A stretch of DNA of 64,000 nucleotides from contig CANIRZ010000001.1 in NCBI GenBank assembly GCA_947470185.1, forward strand, positions 30,013 to 94,012, read 5' to 3'. Of this stretch, positions 53,800-61,674 are shown in pieces (within the stretch, counting starts at the first letter, position 1; each line of letters starts with the position of its first letter). The notes under the pieces were generated by a model that worked only from the letters and a program-made list of their open reading frames with translations, made no database searches and had not been told where the DNA came from. The position numbers and the translations under genes are program-made. Origin of the DNA: Sphingomonadales bacterium (GTDB lineage Bacteria; Pseudomonadota; Alphaproteobacteria; Sphingomonadales; Sphingomonadaceae).

Positions 53800-53824
53800 T
53801 CCGCGTTAACTTCAAGGCACAGTC

Positions 53825-55546
53825 ATGACCCTTTTTGAACAATATGCAGCGCATGTCGACCATGCGTTGGACGCACTTGTGGCGCTCGGAACGCTGCCTG
53901 CGGACATTGACCGGAGCAATGTAACGGTCGAGCCCCCACGCGACGTGACGCATGGCGACATCTCCACCAATGCAGCCATGGTCTTGGCCAAACCCGCCGG
54001 AACCAACCCGCGCGCATTGGCAGAGGCTTTGTCAGCCGAACTGGCCAAGGTCGCAGGCGTCACGGGCGTTGAAATCGCTGGGCCAGGCTTCCTGAATCTG
54101 CGGCTGGCTGCATCGGCATGGCTGGATGAATTGCGCGCGATTGCGGCGTCGGGTGACGATTATGGCCGATCGCATCTGGGTGATGGCAAGTCGGTGAATA
54201 TCGAATATGTTTCGGCTAATCCGACTGGCCCCATGCATATGGGCCATTGCCGTGGCGCTGTGGTCGGTGACGCGCTGGCCAAATTGCTGGAATTTGCCGG
54301 TTACCGCGTGATCCGCGAATATTATATCAACGATGCTGGCGGACAGGTCGATGTGCTCGCCCGCTCCGCGCATCTGCGTTATCGTGAGGCCTTGGGCGAA
54401 AGCATCGAAATCGCCGAAGGGTTATATCCCGGCGATTATCTTATCCCGGTAGGCCAAAGCCTCGCTGAACGCTTTGGGGACGAATATGTCGCCGCACCCG
54501 AAAGCGTATGGCTAGTCATGTTCCGCAAGGCGGCGGTTGCAGAAATGATGGAGATGATCAAGGCAGACTTGGCCTTGCTTGGTATCCACCATGATCTGTT
54601 CTCGTCCGAAGCCGAACTGCATGCGGCGGGCAAGGCCGATGTCGCGGAAAAGGAACTGCGCGCCCGCGGGCTTGTCTATGACGGCGAACTGGAAAAGCCC
54701 AAGGGCAAGGAAATCGAAGACTGGGAGCCTGTGACTTTGCCCTTGTTCCGGTCAACGCAGTTTGGCGATGATCAGGACCGGCCCATCAAGAAATCCAACG
54801 GCAGCTGGACCTATTTCGGCGCTGACCTCGCTTATCATTTCCAGAAAAGCCAAGGCGTCGATGCCATGATCGACATTTGGGGTGCTGACCATGCGGGCAC
54901 GGTCAAGCGGATCAAGGCGGCGGTCAATGCGTTGACCGGTGGTAAGGTCGATTTCGATATCAAGCTGGTGCAAATGGTTCGCCTGCTGCGTGGTGGCGAG
55001 CCTGTCAAAATGTCGAAACGGTCGGGTAGCTTTGTGACGCTGGCCGAAGTGATTGAAGAGGTCGGCAAGGACGTCGTCCGCTTCACGATGCTGACGCGCA
55101 AGTCCGACGCGCAGATGGATTTTGACTTCGCTAAGGTGGTTGAAGCGTCGAAGGACAATCCGGTATTCTATGTGCAATATGCCCATGCGCGGATTGCATC
55201 GACCATGCGCAAGGCAGAGCTTGAAGGGCTTGGCCCCAACGGCGCGCATGTTGCGATGTTGGGCGATGCAGAGATTGGCCTCATCCGCGAAGCCGCCAAC
55301 TTCCCTCGGATCGTGGAAGCTGCGGCAAAGTCCGGCGAACCGCACAGAATTGCATTTTATCTCAATGATCTATCGGCTGCGTTCCACGCTTATTGGAACT
55401 TGGGCAATGACCAACCTGACAAGCGCTTCATATTGGCACAAAATCCCGAACTGACGGGCGCAAGGCTTTTCATGGCGCACAATATCGGGCAAGTCTTGCG
55501 CAACGGGTTGCGGTTGATGGGGGTCGAAGCCGCTTACAACATGTAG
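53825..55546 (+). CDS. argS: Arginyl-tRNA synthetase
   Basis: A 573-aa class I synthetase. An N-terminal ArgS-specific domain (1-115) is followed by the HIGH-type motif HMGH (138-141) in ANPTGPMHMGHCRGAVVGDA. The KMSK-type loop is PVKMSKRSGSFVTLAEVI (about 395-412). The helical anticodon-binding domain closes the protein, with the family ending LRNGLRLMGVEAAYNM. The length is normal. Confidence 0.97.
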   Translation: MTLFEQYAAHVDHALDALVALGTLPADIDRSNVTVEPPRDVTHGDISTNAAMVLAKPAGTNPRALAEALSAELAKVAGVTGVEIAGPGFLNLRLAASAWLDELRAIAASGDDYGRSHLGDGKSVNIEYVSANPTGPMHMGHCRGAVVGDALAKLLEFAGYRVIREYYINDAGGQVDVLARSAHLRYREALGESIEIAEGLYPGDYLIPVGQSLAERFGDEYVAAPESVWLVMFRKAAVAEMMEMIKADLALLGIHHDLFSSEAELHAAGKADVAEKELRARGLVYDGELEKPKGKEIEDWEPVTLPLFRSTQFGDDQDRPIKKSNGSWTYFGADLAYHFQKSQGVDAMIDIWGADHAGTVKRIKAAVNALTGGKVDFDIKLVQMVRLLRGGEPVKMSKRSGSFVTLAEVIEEVGKDVVRFTMLTRKSDAQMDFDFAKVVEASKDNPVFYVQYAHARIASTMRKAELEGLGPNGAHVAMLGDAEIGLIREAANFPRIVEAAAKSGEPHRIAFYLNDLSAAFHAYWNLGNDQPDKRFILAQNPELTGARLFMAHNIGQVLRNGLRLMGVEAAYNM

Positions 55547-55562
55547 TGAATAAGGAATGGGC

Positions 55563-56225
55563 ATGATGGATAGCAGGGACGATGGACTGAATTTCGACGA
55601 CAATAATCGTCTGCCTTGGCTTGAAACTGCTGATGGTAATGAGGGCACGGACGGTGGATCGCTGTTGAAGATTGTTTTCATGGTCGTGTTTGGTCTTGCC
55701 CTGCTCGCGGCGATTGCCGGCGGCGCGTATTGGTTTGAGAATAGCCAATCCCGCGGTGCAAACGGCAATGGCGCGCTGATCGCTGCGCCAAAGGGCGACT
55801 ACAAAGAAAAGCCCGTGGATGCCGGCGGTAAAAGCTTCGAAGGCGAAGGTGATTCCGCCTTTGCCGCAAGCGAAGGTCAGAAAACGGGCGCCGTGCTCGC
55901 GCCGCGACCAACTGGACCAGATGCTGCACCTCAGCTTGCCATTGCTGCGCCGGTAGTCCCGGTTAAAACCGACGTCGCGCCTGCCAATGTCGTGATGGTT
56001 CAGCTTGGCGCATTTGGTGATTCCGCCAAGGCCGAAAGCGCGTGGGTTGCGCTCAACAAACGCTTTGGCTTTCTTTCTGGCGTGAGCCGCAAAATCGCCG
56101 AAGCCAAAGTCGAAGGGGGGCGCGCTGTGTTTCGGTTGCAGGCGATTACGTCCAATTCATCCGAAGCGCAGCAGCTTTGCGCAAAGCTTAGGGTTGCGGG
56201 CGAAAACTGCCTAATCGTGCGCTAA
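55563..56225 (+). CDS. SPOR-domain membrane protein
   Basis: A 220-aa protein. The ATG at 55563 lies 6 nt after AAGGA and is preferred to the one at 55557. A cytoplasmic N-terminus of about 37 residues, one transmembrane helix (about 38-58), a Gly/Ala/Lys-rich linker, then a C-terminal SPOR domain (about 143-220) with VVMVQLGAFGDSAKAESAWV and VFRLQAITSNSSEAQQLCAKL. SPOR domains bind denuded septal peptidoglycan, so a cell-division role is likely. It sits 16 nt after argS, the usual sphingomonad order argS-SPOR. Confidence 0.88.
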   Translation: MMDSRDDGLNFDDNNRLPWLETADGNEGTDGGSLLKIVFMVVFGLALLAAIAGGAYWFENSQSRGANGNGALIAAPKGDYKEKPVDAGGKSFEGEGDSAFAASEGQKTGAVLAPRPTGPDAAPQLAIAAPVVPVKTDVAPANVVMVQLGAFGDSAKAESAWVALNKRFGFLSGVSRKIAEAKVEGGRAVFRLQAITSNSSEAQQLCAKLRVAGENCLIVR

Positions 56226-56297
56226 TCGCAGTGGCATAAAGGTTGAATAGTTTTAAATTGCAACTTATGCGGCGCACTGCTTCCAGAGGAGAATAAA

Positions 56298-56804
56298 ATG
56301 CCTGCTTTATATGACGCCGCCATGCCAACCTTTATCCGCGGTCTGAAAAACCTCTCCAACATGCTCGAAAAGGGCAAGGCCTTTGCCGCTGCGCAGGGCA
56401 TGGAGCTTTCCGAATTGCTGGATGCGCGCCTGATTGACGACATGGCCTCGCTTACGAAGCAGGTGCAGATGACAACCGATACCGCAAAGTTCGTCGCGGT
56501 GCGCGTTGGCCAGATCGAAAACGACCCATGGGCCGATGATGAAGCCAGCTTCGCCGATGTGCAGGCCCGTGTGGCAAAAGCGATTGCGTTTCTGCAAGCC
56601 GCATCGCCCGATGGCTTCGAAGGCCGCGAAGACGCAACGGTCGTGCTCACGACCCCAAGCGGCGACATTCCTTTTACCGGCAGCAATTATGTCCATGGCT
56701 TTGCCATCCCCAATTTCTTTTTCCATCTGAGTATGGCCTACGCATTGCTGCGTATGAAGGGCGTGCCCTTGGGCAAGCTCGATTTCTTGGGCGCTATCCG
56801 GTAA
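56298..56804 (+). CDS. DUF1993 protein
   Basis: A 168-aa all-helical protein of the DinB-like DUF1993 family. AMPTFIRGLKNLSNMLEKGK, RLIDDMASLTKQVQMTTDTA, and FFFHLSMAYALLRMKGVPLG are the conserved helices. GAGGAG lies 9 nt before the ATG. Function unknown. It breaks the usual SPOR-nagZ order. Confidence 0.88.
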   Translation: MPALYDAAMPTFIRGLKNLSNMLEKGKAFAAAQGMELSELLDARLIDDMASLTKQVQMTTDTAKFVAVRVGQIENDPWADDEASFADVQARVAKAIAFLQAASPDGFEGREDATVVLTTPSGDIPFTGSNYVHGFAIPNFFFHLSMAYALLRMKGVPLGKLDFLGAIR

Positions 56805-56879
56805 TTATACACAGGTTAAAGGCCGCTGTGCTCTGCTCCATGCTTGCCTTGGGGCGGCAGCGGCCTTAGCAATCTGTTC

Positions 56880-57929
56880 ATGAAGCCGGTAATTTTTGGC
56901 CTATCGGGCCTGACCCTGACGGATGATGAAAAACGCCTGTTTCGCGATGTCGAGCCAGCAGGCTACATCCTGTTCAAACGCAATATCGAAGACAAAGCGC
57001 AGGTCCGCGCGTTGACCGACAGCTTGCGGACCTTGCATGGCCGCGACACGGTGCCGATCCTGATTGATCAAGAGGGCGGCCGCGTTGCGCGTATGCGTCC
57101 GCCGGTCTGGCCTGACTTTCCCGCCGGTGGTGCATTCGACGCGCTGTACGACATTGCGCCCATCACCGCGATTGAGGCCGCGCGGTGCAATGCCGAGGCT
57201 ATTGCGCTGTCGCTCAACGAAGTCGGCATCAACGTCGATTGCTTACCCGTGCTTGACGTCCGCGTGCCCGAAACACATTCCGCCATTGGCGACCGCGCCT
57301 TGGGCAGTGAACCACTGCGCGTGGCGGCGCTTGGCCGCGCAATCCTGGATGGCCTTGCTTTGGGGGGCGTCATTGGCGTGGTGAAGCATATGCCGGGGCA
57401 GGGCCGCGCCAATGTCGACACCCATCATGATTTGCCGCATGTCACCGCGACTGCGGCTGAACTTGCACAAGACCTTGCCCCCTTCCGCGCATTAAATCAC
57501 GCCGCAATGGGTATGACAGGCCATGTTGTTTACGACGTCTGGGACGATCAGCATACAGCCACCATGTCACCCTTTGTTATCGACACGATCATCCGCGCGC
57601 AGCTTGGGTTCGACGGCCTGTTGATGAGCGATGATCTCGATATGAACGCGTTGCAGGGCGATGTTGCGACGCGCGCCCTGCAATGTGTTGTGGCCGGCTG
57701 CGACCTTGCGCTCAATTGCTGGGGCCGGTTTGACGAGATGGTTGCGATTGCCAATAATCTTCCAGAGATTACCGCCGCTGCGCGCACGCGGCTTGACCGA
57801 GCGATGGCCCTGCCGCCGGTGGCATTTGACGCCGACCGGTTGGCCCATCTGCTTGATAAGCGCGACCAATTGCTGGCGCTGGCCGATGCAAGCGCCAAGC
57901 TAACGGATGGAGCCACTGGCGCGGCATGA
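56880..57929 (+). CDS. nagZ: Beta-N-acetylhexosaminidase NagZ
   Basis: A 349-aa GH3 glycosidase of cell-wall recycling that frees GlcNAc from anhydro-muropeptides in the cytoplasm. The ATG at 56880 is chosen over an in-frame upstream ATG at 56844. Motifs are IDQEGGRVARM (62-72), VIGVVKHMPGQGRANVDTHH with the catalytic His, and the nucleophile region LLMSDDLDMNAL. The motif usually reads PGHG; here it is PGQG. The stop overlaps scpA by 4 nt. Confidence 0.94.
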   Translation: MKPVIFGLSGLTLTDDEKRLFRDVEPAGYILFKRNIEDKAQVRALTDSLRTLHGRDTVPILIDQEGGRVARMRPPVWPDFPAGGAFDALYDIAPITAIEAARCNAEAIALSLNEVGINVDCLPVLDVRVPETHSAIGDRALGSEPLRVAALGRAILDGLALGGVIGVVKHMPGQGRANVDTHHDLPHVTATAAELAQDLAPFRALNHAAMGMTGHVVYDVWDDQHTATMSPFVIDTIIRAQLGFDGLLMSDDLDMNALQGDVATRALQCVVAGCDLALNCWGRFDEMVAIANNLPEITAAARTRLDRAMALPPVAFDADRLAHLLDKRDQLLALADASAKLTDGATGAA

Positions 57930-58720
57930 GCGAGCCAATGCTCTTTGACGAGGAGGAGGCCCTTCGCGATGAGAGCAGGCGCGACGCTGGATCTGGCCCG
58001 AATGTCCTGACCATCGACATTGACGGCTGGGAAGGACCGTTGGACCTGTTGTTGGCGTTGGCCCGCACCCAAAAAGTCGATTTGCGGCAATTGTCCATTC
58101 TCGCTTTGGTCGAACAATATCTGGTGTTCATTGATGAGGTGCGCGCGCTGAAGCTTGAGCTTGCCGCCGATTATCTGGTGATGGCGGCGTGGTTGGCCTA
58201 TCTCAAATCGGCGTTGCTGCTGCCCAAGGACCCGACAATTGACCCATCGCCTGAGGAACTGGCACTGCGGCTGCAATTGCGGCTTGAGCGGTTAAACGCG
58301 ATGCGTGAAAGCGGCGCGCGGTTGATGGCGCGCGATAGGATCGGACGCGATGTGTTCCTGCGCGGTGCGCCTGAAAAACTGCGCGTGGTCAAAGCGCGGG
58401 CGTGGGAATGTGATTATTTTGAACTGATCACCGCTTACGGCCAAATCAATGCACGGACGCAGCCAGCGATGCATATCGTCAAGAAACGCCAAGTCATGAC
58501 GCTGGAACAAGCGTTGGACCGCGTGTCGGCCATGATTGGCCGTGCGATCGACTGGACCACGATATATGCGTTTCTGCCACCGATGGCGGATCCGGCCTTA
58601 CGCAAATCGGCATTGGCCTCCAGCTTTGTTGCCGCGCTTGAACTTGCCAAACGCGGTATGGTTGATTTGCAGCAGGAGCCGACCTTTGCGCCATTGATGT
58701 TGAGGAAAAAGGCAACATGA
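57926..58720 (+). CDS. scpA: Segregation and condensation protein ScpA
   Basis: A 264-aa kleisin that bridges the Smc heads and binds ScpB. The N-terminal SMC-binding helix includes WEGPLDLLLALARTQKVDLR (about 34-53), with LAADYLVMAAWLAYLKSALL. The C-terminal winged helix is present (FVAALELAKRGMVDLQQEPT). It starts at the ATGA overlap with nagZ and overlaps scpB by 4 nt. Confidence 0.95.
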   Translation: MSEPMLFDEEEALRDESRRDAGSGPNVLTIDIDGWEGPLDLLLALARTQKVDLRQLSILALVEQYLVFIDEVRALKLELAADYLVMAAWLAYLKSALLLPKDPTIDPSPEELALRLQLRLERLNAMRESGARLMARDRIGRDVFLRGAPEKLRVVKARAWECDYFELITAYGQINARTQPAMHIVKKRQVMTLEQALDRVSAMIGRAIDWTTIYAFLPPMADPALRKSALASSFVAALELAKRGMVDLQQEPTFAPLMLRKKAT

Positions 58721-59322
58721 TTGAAACCGATCCCGATATGCGCGCGGTTGAAGCGACCTTGTTTGCCAGTGACCAGCCCATGACTGTCGAGCAGATCCGC
58801 GGCTATGTCGGGGATAGCGTGGATGTATCTGCTGCCCTCACGCAACTTGCGGCACATTATCAAGGCCGCGGCATAGAAATTGTCCAGCGTGGCAAGGCAT
58901 GGCATTTTCAAACCGCGCCAGACCTTGCCCATTTGTTGCGGCGTGAGCGCGAGGAAAGCCGCAAGCTAAGCCGCGCTGCGGTGGAAACATTGGCTATTAT
59001 CGCCTATCATGAACCTGTGAGCCGCGCCGAGATTGAAGCCATTCGCGGTGTGCAGATTTCAAAGGGTACGCTGGATGTGTTGATGGAGGCAGGATGGGTG
59101 CGTCCGGCTGGCCGCCGCGAAGTGCCGGGGCGGCCTCTAATCTACGCGACCACACCGGGCTTTCTGACGCATTTCGGGCTGAACAGTCGTAAAGATTTGC
59201 CGGGGATCGCTGACCTGAAAGCCGCAGGCTTGCTGGATCCAATTGATAGCGCCATGGGTGATATGCTGTTTACGGGCGAAGAAAGTGACAGCGAACTGGA
59301 AATTAACGAAAACAACGCCTAG
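58717..59322 (+). CDS. scpB: Segregation and condensation protein ScpB
   Basis: A 201-aa dimeric winged-helix partner of ScpA and Smc. The first winged helix starts MRAVEATLFASDQPMTVEQI; the second contains ETLAIIAYHEPVSRAEIEAI and RGVQISKGTLDVLMEAGWVR, then GRPLIYATTPGFLTHFGL. The C-terminal tail is acidic. tatA follows after 65 nt. Confidence 0.95.
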   Translation: MIETDPDMRAVEATLFASDQPMTVEQIRGYVGDSVDVSAALTQLAAHYQGRGIEIVQRGKAWHFQTAPDLAHLLRREREESRKLSRAAVETLAIIAYHEPVSRAEIEAIRGVQISKGTLDVLMEAGWVRPAGRREVPGRPLIYATTPGFLTHFGLNSRKDLPGIADLKAAGLLDPIDSAMGDMLFTGEESDSELEINENNA

Positions 59323-59387
59323 ATAAGATAAAGACAGGCGGGAATTTTGTTCGCATCATCGGGGGGATACCTCGTTAGGAGTTTGAA

Positions 59388-59609
59388 ATGGGTGGTTTTA
59401 GCATCTGGCATTGGCTGATTGTTGGCATTCTGGTGTTGCTGTTGTTCGGCAAAGGCCGTTTTTCCGACATGATGGGTGACGTCGCCAAGGGCATTAAAAG
59501 CTTTAAAAAGGGCATGAGCGAAGACGAAGAAGCGCCCAAGGCGCCGCCGCAAATTGGTGCGACAACCGTCATTGACGCCGAAAAGCAGACAGACAAGACC
59601 CAAGGCTAA
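59388..59609 (+). CDS. tatA: Twin-arginine translocase subunit TatA
   Basis: A 73-aa protein with one N-terminal transmembrane helix (about 5-22, [16 protein letters not shown]), the conserved hinge [20 protein letters not shown] forming the amphipathic helix, and a charged tail. It forms the pore of the Tat export system. AGGAG stands 7 nt before the ATG. Confidence 0.95.
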   Translation: MGGFSIWHWLIVGILVLLLFGKGRFSDMMGDVAKGIKSFKKGMSEDEEAPKAPPQIGATTVIDAEKQTDKTQG

Positions 59610-59656
59610 TCCATTGATAGCGCGGCCAAACCTGCCCTCGATATCGGGGGCCTGAC

Positions 59657-60004
59657 GTGTTTGACGTTGCTTCGTCGGAGTTGATGCTTGTCGTCCTTGT
59701 GGCGTTGCTGGTTATCGGGCCAAAGGATTTGCCCCGTGTGTTGCGCGTCGTCGGCAAATGGGTTGGCAAGGCACGCGGCGTTGCGGCGCATTTTCGTTCA
59801 GGTTTTGACGAGATGATCCGTCAATCGGAACTCGAAGAGCTGGAAAAAAAGTGGAAGTCCGAAAACGAACGCATCATGCGTGAACATCCGGCTGATCCAC
59901 GTGCTGACGTTTTGGGCGATGATAGTATTTCGGGTGAAGCCGGACCGCCGGTGGAACAAACTGCGCCGGACTCTCCATCTGCCGAAATGGCTCCCAAGAT
60001 ATGA
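59657..60004 (+). CDS. tatB: Twin-arginine translocase subunit TatB
   Basis: A 115-aa protein from a GTG start (MFDVASSELMLVVLVALLVI). One transmembrane helix is followed by GPKDLPRVLRVVGKWVGKAR, an amphipathic helix, and a long charged C-terminal region, which is the TatB pattern. It receives the twin-arginine precursor with TatC. It overlaps tatC by 4 nt. Confidence 0.93.
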   Translation: MFDVASSELMLVVLVALLVIGPKDLPRVLRVVGKWVGKARGVAAHFRSGFDEMIRQSELEELEKKWKSENERIMREHPADPRADVLGDDSISGEAGPPVEQTAPDSPSAEMAPKI

Positions 60005-60768
60005 GCGAGATCGACGACAGCAAAATGCCCTTGCTCGATCATTTGATTGAGCTGCGCAGCCGCCTGCTATGGAGCTTCCTTGCGCTTGCCGTGACTTTTG
60101 CCGCAAGCTTGTATTTCGCGCGGCCGATTTTCGGATTTCTGGTGCAGCCTTTGCTTGCGTCGGGGCAAACCAAGCTCATTTATACGGCGATATTCGAAGC
60201 GTTTTTTGTCGAGATCAAGGTCGCATTTTTTGCCGCGACCTTCTTTTCCTTTCCGGTGTTTGCGACGCAATTGTGGCGCTTTGTGGCGCCTGGCCTCTAC
60301 AAAAAGGAAAAAAACGCGTTTTTGCCGTTCCTGCTCGCCACGCCAGTGCTCTTTCTGCTTGGTGCGGCGATGGCGTATTATATGGCGATACCCGTCGCGC
60401 TGAAATATCTGCTTGGCTTTGGCGGCACAGTTGGCGGTGTCCAGCAAGAGGCGTTGCCCGGTGTCGACAATTATTTGAGCTTCGTCATGAAGTTCATTTT
60501 CGGTTTTGGCATTTCCTTCTTGTTGCCGGTGTTGCTCATGTTGTTGGAGCGCGCTGGCTTGGTTACGCTCGAGCAACTGCGCGGCGCGCGCCGTTATGCG
60601 ATTGTCGGCGTATTCGCGATCGCCGCAGTCTTAACTCCGCCTGACATTGTGTCGCAACTGCTGCTCGCCATCCCCTTATGCTTGCTTTTCGAACTGGCGC
60701 TCATCGCCATTTGGTTCACCCGCCGCCGCCGTAAAAAAGCAGCAAGCGTCGAAGAAGCCGCGACGTAG
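60001..60768 (+). CDS. tatC: Twin-arginine translocase subunit TatC
   Basis: A 255-aa, six-helix membrane protein that recognises the RR signal peptide. Family markers are MPLLDHLIELRSRLLWSFLA (about 9-28), FFSFPVFATQLWRFVAPGLY KKEK (split), and VLTPPDIVSQLLLAIPLCLL in the last helices. Likely client in this window: the Rieske protein PetA. The C-terminal tail is basic. The following 638 nt hold no gene on either strand. Confidence 0.96.
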   Translation: MSEIDDSKMPLLDHLIELRSRLLWSFLALAVTFAASLYFARPIFGFLVQPLLASGQTKLIYTAIFEAFFVEIKVAFFAATFFSFPVFATQLWRFVAPGLYKKEKNAFLPFLLATPVLFLLGAAMAYYMAIPVALKYLLGFGGTVGGVQQEALPGVDNYLSFVMKFIFGFGISFLLPVLLMLLERAGLVTLEQLRGARRYAIVGVFAIAAVLTPPDIVSQLLLAIPLCLLFELALIAIWFTRRRRKKAASVEEAAT

Positions 60769-60793
60769 AATTTATACAAAAAACACTTTCCTA

Positions 60794-60816
60794 CAAATAA
60801 CCATATCGGTTATTTG
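60794..60816. promoter_or_regulatory. Perfect 9-bp palindrome, operator-like
   Basis: CAAATAACC-ATATC-GGTTATTTG: both 9-bp arms match exactly, total 23 bp. It is AT-rich, lies 26 nt after the tatC stop and has no T-run. The size and symmetry suit a dimeric repressor site, and the DNA just to the right could hold the promoter of the structured RNA candidate. It might instead be a weak 3' hairpin of the tat operon. Confidence 0.5.
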
Positions 60817-60847
60817 ATTCGCGTCATTCAGGCTGCGGTCTAGAACG

Positions 60848-61165
60848 TGGGTCGGGATGATGGGAACGCTGGCGGGGCAACTCGCTGGCACGGCCGGCGC
60901 GATAGGGTGCTTGCTTCAGCCTTCAAAAAGGGCCTGTTGCATCAAGCTCTGAACAGCGCACAAGAGGCTGGGTGTGGCGGGAGACCGCCCCGTCTGTGAT
61001 GGACGGCCTTGGGGTCTTTAGGAACCTTCACCCCCAAGGAAAGCAGCCCTGCCAAGATAAAGGCGGCTCCGAGTCATAGACTGATGGAACAAGAGAGCCT
61101 TAATCAACCAACACCATCAGCCGGAAGCAGCACCAGCGCTTCCGCGTCGGCCGTCCCCTTTTTTT
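60848..61165 (+). ncRNA. Candidate structured RNA of unknown family
   Basis: Stem-loops in series: GGCGGG-AGAC-CGCCC (from about 60977), CCGTC-TGTGAT-GGACGG (about 60990-61006), CCTTGGGG with CCCCCAAGG (about 61007-61039), and CGGAAGC with GCTTCCG (61122-61144) followed at 61159 by a run of seven T. The region AGCAGCCCTGCC...GGCGGCTCCGAG recalls the 3' arm of 6S RNA, but I could not find its matching 5' arm, so I do not name it. Ends are estimates. Strand is chosen by the T-run. Confidence 0.35.
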
Positions 61166-61297
61166 CCGCATGCGAAACTGCGCGCCACGTTTGTAGGAAA
61201 TAATGATGCGCGTGTTGGATATTATTGGTGGATTGATGGAGGTGTGTGCAGCTCCCCCTTCGTCTCCAGGGTGACGAGGCTATCCACACGGACAAAA

Positions 61298-61326
61298 GCC
61301 GTTCGTGTCGAGCGAAGTCAAGGCAC
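61298..61326. repeat. Short intergenic repeat of the type common in sphingomonads
   Basis: GCCGTTCGTGTCGAGCGAAG followed by TCAAGGCAC matches, from memory, a motif seen many times between genes in Sphingomonadales. Only one copy is in this window, so the repeat status rests on outside knowledge. Confidence 0.4.
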
Positions 61327-61350
61327 CCTTAACGCACCCACCGAACCCAA

Positions 61351-61381
61351 ACAAAAAGGGCCGGAGATTTCCCTCCAGCCC
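61351..61381 (-). terminator. Intrinsic terminator of the small lipoprotein gene
   Basis: On the minus strand GGGCTGGAG pairs with CTCCGGCCC (one G-T pair) around a short loop, followed by TTTTTGTTT. It lies 26 nt after the lipoprotein stop. Confidence 0.85.
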
Positions 61382-61406
61382 TCATGCCACGTCAATTGAC
61401 ATGCAT

Positions 61407-61532
61407 TTACATCGCGCGGTCGCCAGCTTTGCCGACCGATTCAATATCTTCGCCTACGCCCTTAACGGTGTTGCAGGCTGCGGCCAGCAAAGATGCCGAA
61501 AGCAGAATGATCGTTGCAATTTTGCGCATCAT
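61407..61532 (-). CDS. Entericidin A/B-family small lipoprotein
   Basis: A 41-aa protein. It begins MMRKIATIILLSASLLAAAC, with lipobox LAAAC, and continues NTVKGVGEDIESVGKAGD to the end RAM. The mature peptide N-T-V-K-G-x-G-x-D-I-x-x-x-G is the entericidin signature. GGAGAAT stands just before the ATG. Entericidins are tiny membrane lipoproteins proposed as toxin/antidote pairs or stress lipoproteins; here there is one gene with its own terminator. Confidence 0.9.
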   Translation of the reverse strand: MMRKIATIILLSASLLAAACNTVKGVGEDIESVGKAGDRAM

Positions 61533-61674
61533 ATTCTCCAAAAATTTTGACCTCGATTGGCCCTTATGAAGAACGTGAGGCGGTGGGAAATGTTCCGCTT
61601 ACCGTTTAGGGTAAGTCCCGCGGTCGCCAGCCTGACCAACCGGTGCAACCGCCTTCATGAATACGCGCCAGCAA

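Larger units (their letters stand above)
60769..61406. other. 638-nt non-coding stretch rich in stem-loops
   Basis: Between tatC and the small lipoprotein there is no credible ORF (the 64-codon frame at 61009 is Ser/Ala/Thr filler without a ribosome site). It contains, from left to right, a perfect 9-5-9 palindrome (60794-60816), several strong hairpins on the plus strand (about 60979-61040), a hairpin and T-run (61122-61165), a sphingomonad-type short repeat (61298-61326) and the terminator of the lipoprotein gene (61351-61381). Items are listed separately. Confidence 0.6.

Noticed and set aside
60848-61165. RNase P RNA, tmRNA or SRP RNA as identity of the structured region
   Set aside because: The conserved RNase P core GAGGAAAG-T-CCGGGC, the tmRNA T-arm and tag frame, and the SRP GGAAGGAAGCAGCC loop are all missing; only a loose likeness to AAGCAGCC is present.
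61009-61203. 64-codon plus-strand frame in the non-coding stretch
   Set aside because: Ser/Ala/Thr-rich composition, no ribosome site, and it runs through the stem-loops of the candidate RNA.
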